Assembly (NCBI GenBank): GCA_007123655.1
Contig: SKKR01000103.1
Coordinates: forward strand, 1-8,222
Length of the DNA: 8,222 nt
From: Thermomicrobiaceae bacterium
GTDB lineage: Bacteria; Chloroflexota; Chloroflexia; Thermomicrobiales; Thermomicrobiaceae
Reading direction: 5' to 3'
A program made the position numbers and the translations under genes. Positions 7,016 through 8,222 of this stretch are shown in pieces. Below the pieces are notes generated by a model. The model was not told where the DNA came from, did no database searches, and worked only from the letters and a program-made list of their open reading frames with translations. The stretch's first letter is position 1, and each line of letters starts with the position of its first letter.

Positions 7016-7062
7016 GGCGCAGCGATCAAGGTATGTCAGGTGTGCATGGAGCGTGCCGTTCA

Positions 7063-7437
7063 ATGTCGAATGATATTCCATATGCGCTGCTCGAGCGGTT
7101 GGCGAGCGCGTTAAATTCTCACGATGTTGATGAACTTATTCGGTGCTTCCATCACGATTACCGCAGCGTCCAGCCGGCACATCCGGAGCGCTCGTTCGTG
7201 GGACAGGACAACGTTGCCGCGAACTGGAGCTGGGTGTTCGAACATTTCGAAGACTTCCGGGCAACATTACTGGACTACGCCGTTCGAGACTGCACCATAT
7301 GGTCGGAATGGGAATGGGCCGGAAATGATCCGTCCGGACGGTATACGGTTGTTCGCGGGGTTATGATTCTGTCGGTCGAGGGTGACCTGATTGTCGCGGG
7401 CCGGCTCTATATGGAACCGGTGAATTCAGCGCGATGA
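7063..7437 (+). CDS. SnoaL-like / nuclear transport factor 2 (NTF2-like) family protein
   Basis: The 124-residue product has the shape of a single NTF2-like fold: an N-terminal helix (LLERLASALNSHDVDELIRCF, residues 9-29, here split by the usual NSHD turn), then HHDYRSVQPAHPERSFVGQDNV region with the typical 'G.dav' loop, a helix around 51-61, and a curved sheet ending in RGVMILSVEGDLIVAGRLYMEP. Such proteins are small, cytoplasmic, and serve as cyclases, isomerases, hydrolases or ligand binders; the function cannot be assigned from sequence. The frame is open from 6934, but ATG 7063 is chosen because the family domain begins there, the predicted transcript starts at about 7022, and GGAG (7048-7051) is 11 nt upstream, a rather long spacing. 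Its location opposite the oxidoreductase-hydrolase operon hints at a related small-molecule role. Confidence 0.8.
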   Translation: MSNDIPYALLERLASALNSHDVDELIRCFHHDYRSVQPAHPERSFVGQDNVAANWSWVFEHFEDFRATLLDYAVRDCTIWSEWEWAGNDPSGRYTVVRGVMILSVEGDLIVAGRLYMEPVNSAR

Positions 7438-7475
7438 GAAACATGTGCGTTGTCAGATCGTTCGGGAGCAGGTCA

Positions 7476-7658
7476 ATGTCACGGTTGAACGATGTGACAA
7501 TCTCGATCGATGTCATGCCGACAGACCTTCGCGGGGCGTGCGAGCTCCTCGAAACAGCGGCGAGAATCCAGGGCACAGCGCGATCATGGGGATTGCTCGT
7601 TGAGAATCAAATACAAGAGATTGCTGAATCGCGGTCATCTGCCGTGAGAAGCGGCTGA
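7476..7658 (+). CDS. Small hypothetical protein, 60 residues
   Basis: I do not recognise this product. It is a 60-residue soluble protein with a predicted short strand (VTISIDVMP, 7-15), a helix of roughly 17-32, and another of roughly 36-52, ending in a Ser/Arg-rich tail. Start choice: ATG 7476 has GGGAG (7464-7468) 7 nt upstream. An ATG at 7434 in the same frame would give 74 residues and overlap the preceding stop as ATGA, but the added N-terminus (MRNMCVVRSFGSRS) is basic, Cys-containing and lacks a clear ribosome site. It lies 38 nt after the SnoaL-like gene and 19 nt before the resolvase-like gene, so co-transcription is likely. Coding status is plausible but unproven. Confidence 0.5.
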   Translation: MSRLNDVTISIDVMPTDLRGACELLETAARIQGTARSWGLLVENQIQEIAESRSSAVRSG

Positions 7659-7677
7659 GCTGAATCGAGGTGAACCG

Positions 7678-8037
7678 GTGTCCGCACGTGCCGTCATCTA
7701 TACGCGTCCGGAACGGAACAAGAAGGGCGAACTGGTTGATGATACGCCACAACAGATTGATCGATGTCAGGAATACGCCTGGCAGAATGGCTATCGTGTA
7801 CATCAGGTGCTTCAGGAGTCCGAGCACGGCCCGGAGGACGAACGAACTGAGTTGAAACGTTTGAGAAGTCTCATCTGGCGACGCCAGATCGACGTACTGA
7901 TCTCACCGAAACCGGAAACCCTGTATCAGGACACCAACCGCCTGGTTCGACTCGCCCGCGAGCTGTCGATGGTCGACGCCCGGCTCGAGTTCGTCGATGT
8001 CAGCGTTGATGACTACGCCCTGGAGCAGGAACCGTGA
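7678..8037 (+). CDS. Stand-alone serine-recombinase (resolvase) N-terminal domain-like protein lacking catalytic residues
   Basis: The 119-residue protein aligns by eye along the whole resolvase N-terminal fold: AVIYTR (5-10) for the usual AVIYARVS, TPQQIDRCQEYAWQNGYRV (23-41) for the helix and second strand, GPEDERTELKRL (51-62) in place of SG..RP.L..L, and QIDVLISPKPETLYQ (70-84) in place of .IDvvvv.kLDRLSR. The nucleophilic serine position is Glu12 and the DRLSR arginines are lost (ETLYQ, 80-84), so strand cleavage is not expected. No C-terminal DNA-binding or zinc-ribbon region follows; the frame ends at TGA 8035-8037. GTG 7678 is the start, with GAGG 7 nt upstream. It may be a domesticated regulator or oligomerisation module, or a decaying remnant; the intact fold pattern and good ribosome site favour a maintained gene. 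The fold call is moderately sure. Confidence 0.72.
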   Translation: MSARAVIYTRPERNKKGELVDDTPQQIDRCQEYAWQNGYRVHQVLQESEHGPEDERTELKRLRSLIWRRQIDVLISPKPETLYQDTNRLVRLARELSMVDARLEFVDVSVDDYALEQEP

Positions 8038-8077
8038 TACCTGAAAGAGACGTATCTCGAGGAGGGATTCGCGGCTG

Positions 8078-8222
8078 ATGAACGATTCACGCGGACCGTA
8101 CCTGTTAATGGCGGTCCTGTGCCAACGCGCCGATCAGGACCAGTACGGTTCATTCAACGTGATCAATGTTCTCGAGCAACTGGTTGTCGGCAGTGACGAC
8201 CCGGACGCCCCGGTGGAGTTTC
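8078..8222 (+). CDS. Small protein of unknown function, N-terminal part (runs off right edge)
   Basis: An open frame from ATG 8078 runs to the window end, giving 48 codons and continuing. The visible part starts MNDSRGPYLLMAVLCQRADQ and then has GSFNVINVLEQLVV. The pattern 'YLL.AVLC.....D.. G...v.. v...' resembles a family of uncharacterised bacterial proteins (DUF6941-like) of about 130-150 residues with a predicted beta-rich fold; this is recollection of a pattern and the fragment is short. GGAGGG at 8061-8066 is a strong ribosome site, 11 nt from the ATG. It follows the resolvase-like gene by 40 nt on the same strand. Confidence 0.6.
   Translation, partial: MNDSRGPYLLMAVLCQRADQDQYGSFNVINVLEQLVVGSDDPDAPVEF

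Larger units (their letters stand above)
6848..7062. other. Divergent promoter region between the oxidoreductase and SnoaL-like genes
   Basis: This 215-base region separates two divergent transcription units and holds promoter signals for both, described separately. The minus-strand leader can form a GCCCG/CGGGC stem (6891-6895 with 6862-6866) with a long loop, ending just before the oxidoreductase ribosome site; it is weak and I do not call a riboswitch. An imperfect palindrome, AGCTCCCGGGCT at 6940-6951, overlaps the place where the -35 of the minus promoter would be. Confidence 0.7.

Noticed and set aside
6934..7062. N-terminal 43-codon extension of the SnoaL-like gene
   Set aside because: It would start upstream of the promoter at 6987-7015, includes the palindromic operator, and its translation lacks any family resemblance.
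7670..7855. Plus-strand frame from ATG 7670 (about 61 codons)
   Set aside because: Overlaps the resolvase-like gene in another frame, and the better-supported start is GTG 7678 with GAGG 7 nt upstream.
8035..8100. Reading through the TGA at 8035-8037 of the resolvase-like gene (second Sec codon or missing C-terminus; frame stays open and begins YLKETYLEEGF)
   Set aside because: No hairpin at the SECIS distance was seen, and the sequence holds the strong ribosome site and start of the next gene in another frame. A recent TGG-to-TGA change cannot be excluded without relatives.

Overview
The window is about 8.2 kb of moderately GC-rich bacterial DNA (by eye just under 60% GC). It holds a selenocysteine-decoding respiratory formate dehydrogenase operon, a catabolic-looking two-gene operon, and a divergent set of small genes. 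The alpha subunit has an in-frame TGA followed by a convincing bacterial SECIS hairpin, so the host must use the SelA/SelB/selC system; none of those genes is visible here. The style of the proteins (TAT-exported FdnG-like alpha subunit with an acidic insertion, NrfD-type membrane partner) fits Chloroflexota (Thermomicrobia/Sphaerobacter-like) or Actinobacteria-type genomes, but this is a similarity impression and not a demonstrated assignment.

Minus strand, positions 1-4356 (transcribed right to left): fdhA (1099 residues, TAT signal, selenocysteine 202), then a four-cluster ferredoxin-like beta subunit with one C-terminal membrane helix, then the first 56 codons of an NrfD-like integral membrane subunit that runs off the left edge. 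Together they predict an outward-facing membrane formate dehydrogenase that oxidises formate and passes electrons through the beta-subunit clusters to a membrane quinone site. A 299-base gap (4357-4655) carries small repeats and weak signals but no gene I can support.

Minus strand, 4656-6847: a GTG-started FAD-dependent amine/amino-acid oxidoreductase of the DAO family and, overlapping its end, a metal-dependent cyclase/formamidase-family hydrolase. They look like a small catabolic operon expressed from a promoter near 6914-6922. If the hydrolase is a formamidase it would release formate, the substrate of the neighbouring dehydrogenase; that link is a hypothesis.

Plus strand, 6987 to the right edge: a sigma70-like promoter whose 17-bp spacer is nearly filled by a perfect 16-bp palindrome, then a SnoaL/NTF2-like protein, an unrecognised 60-residue protein, a stand-alone serine-recombinase-fold protein that has lost its catalytic serine and arginines, and the start of a further small protein cut off by the window end. 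The palindrome shares a 9-bp core with a site upstream of fdhA, so one regulator might touch both transcription units.

The most notable points are the recoded TGA (which would split fdhA in a naive annotation), the operator-in-spacer arrangement at 6987-7015, and the catalytically dead resolvase-like protein. I see no clearly new multi-gene system.
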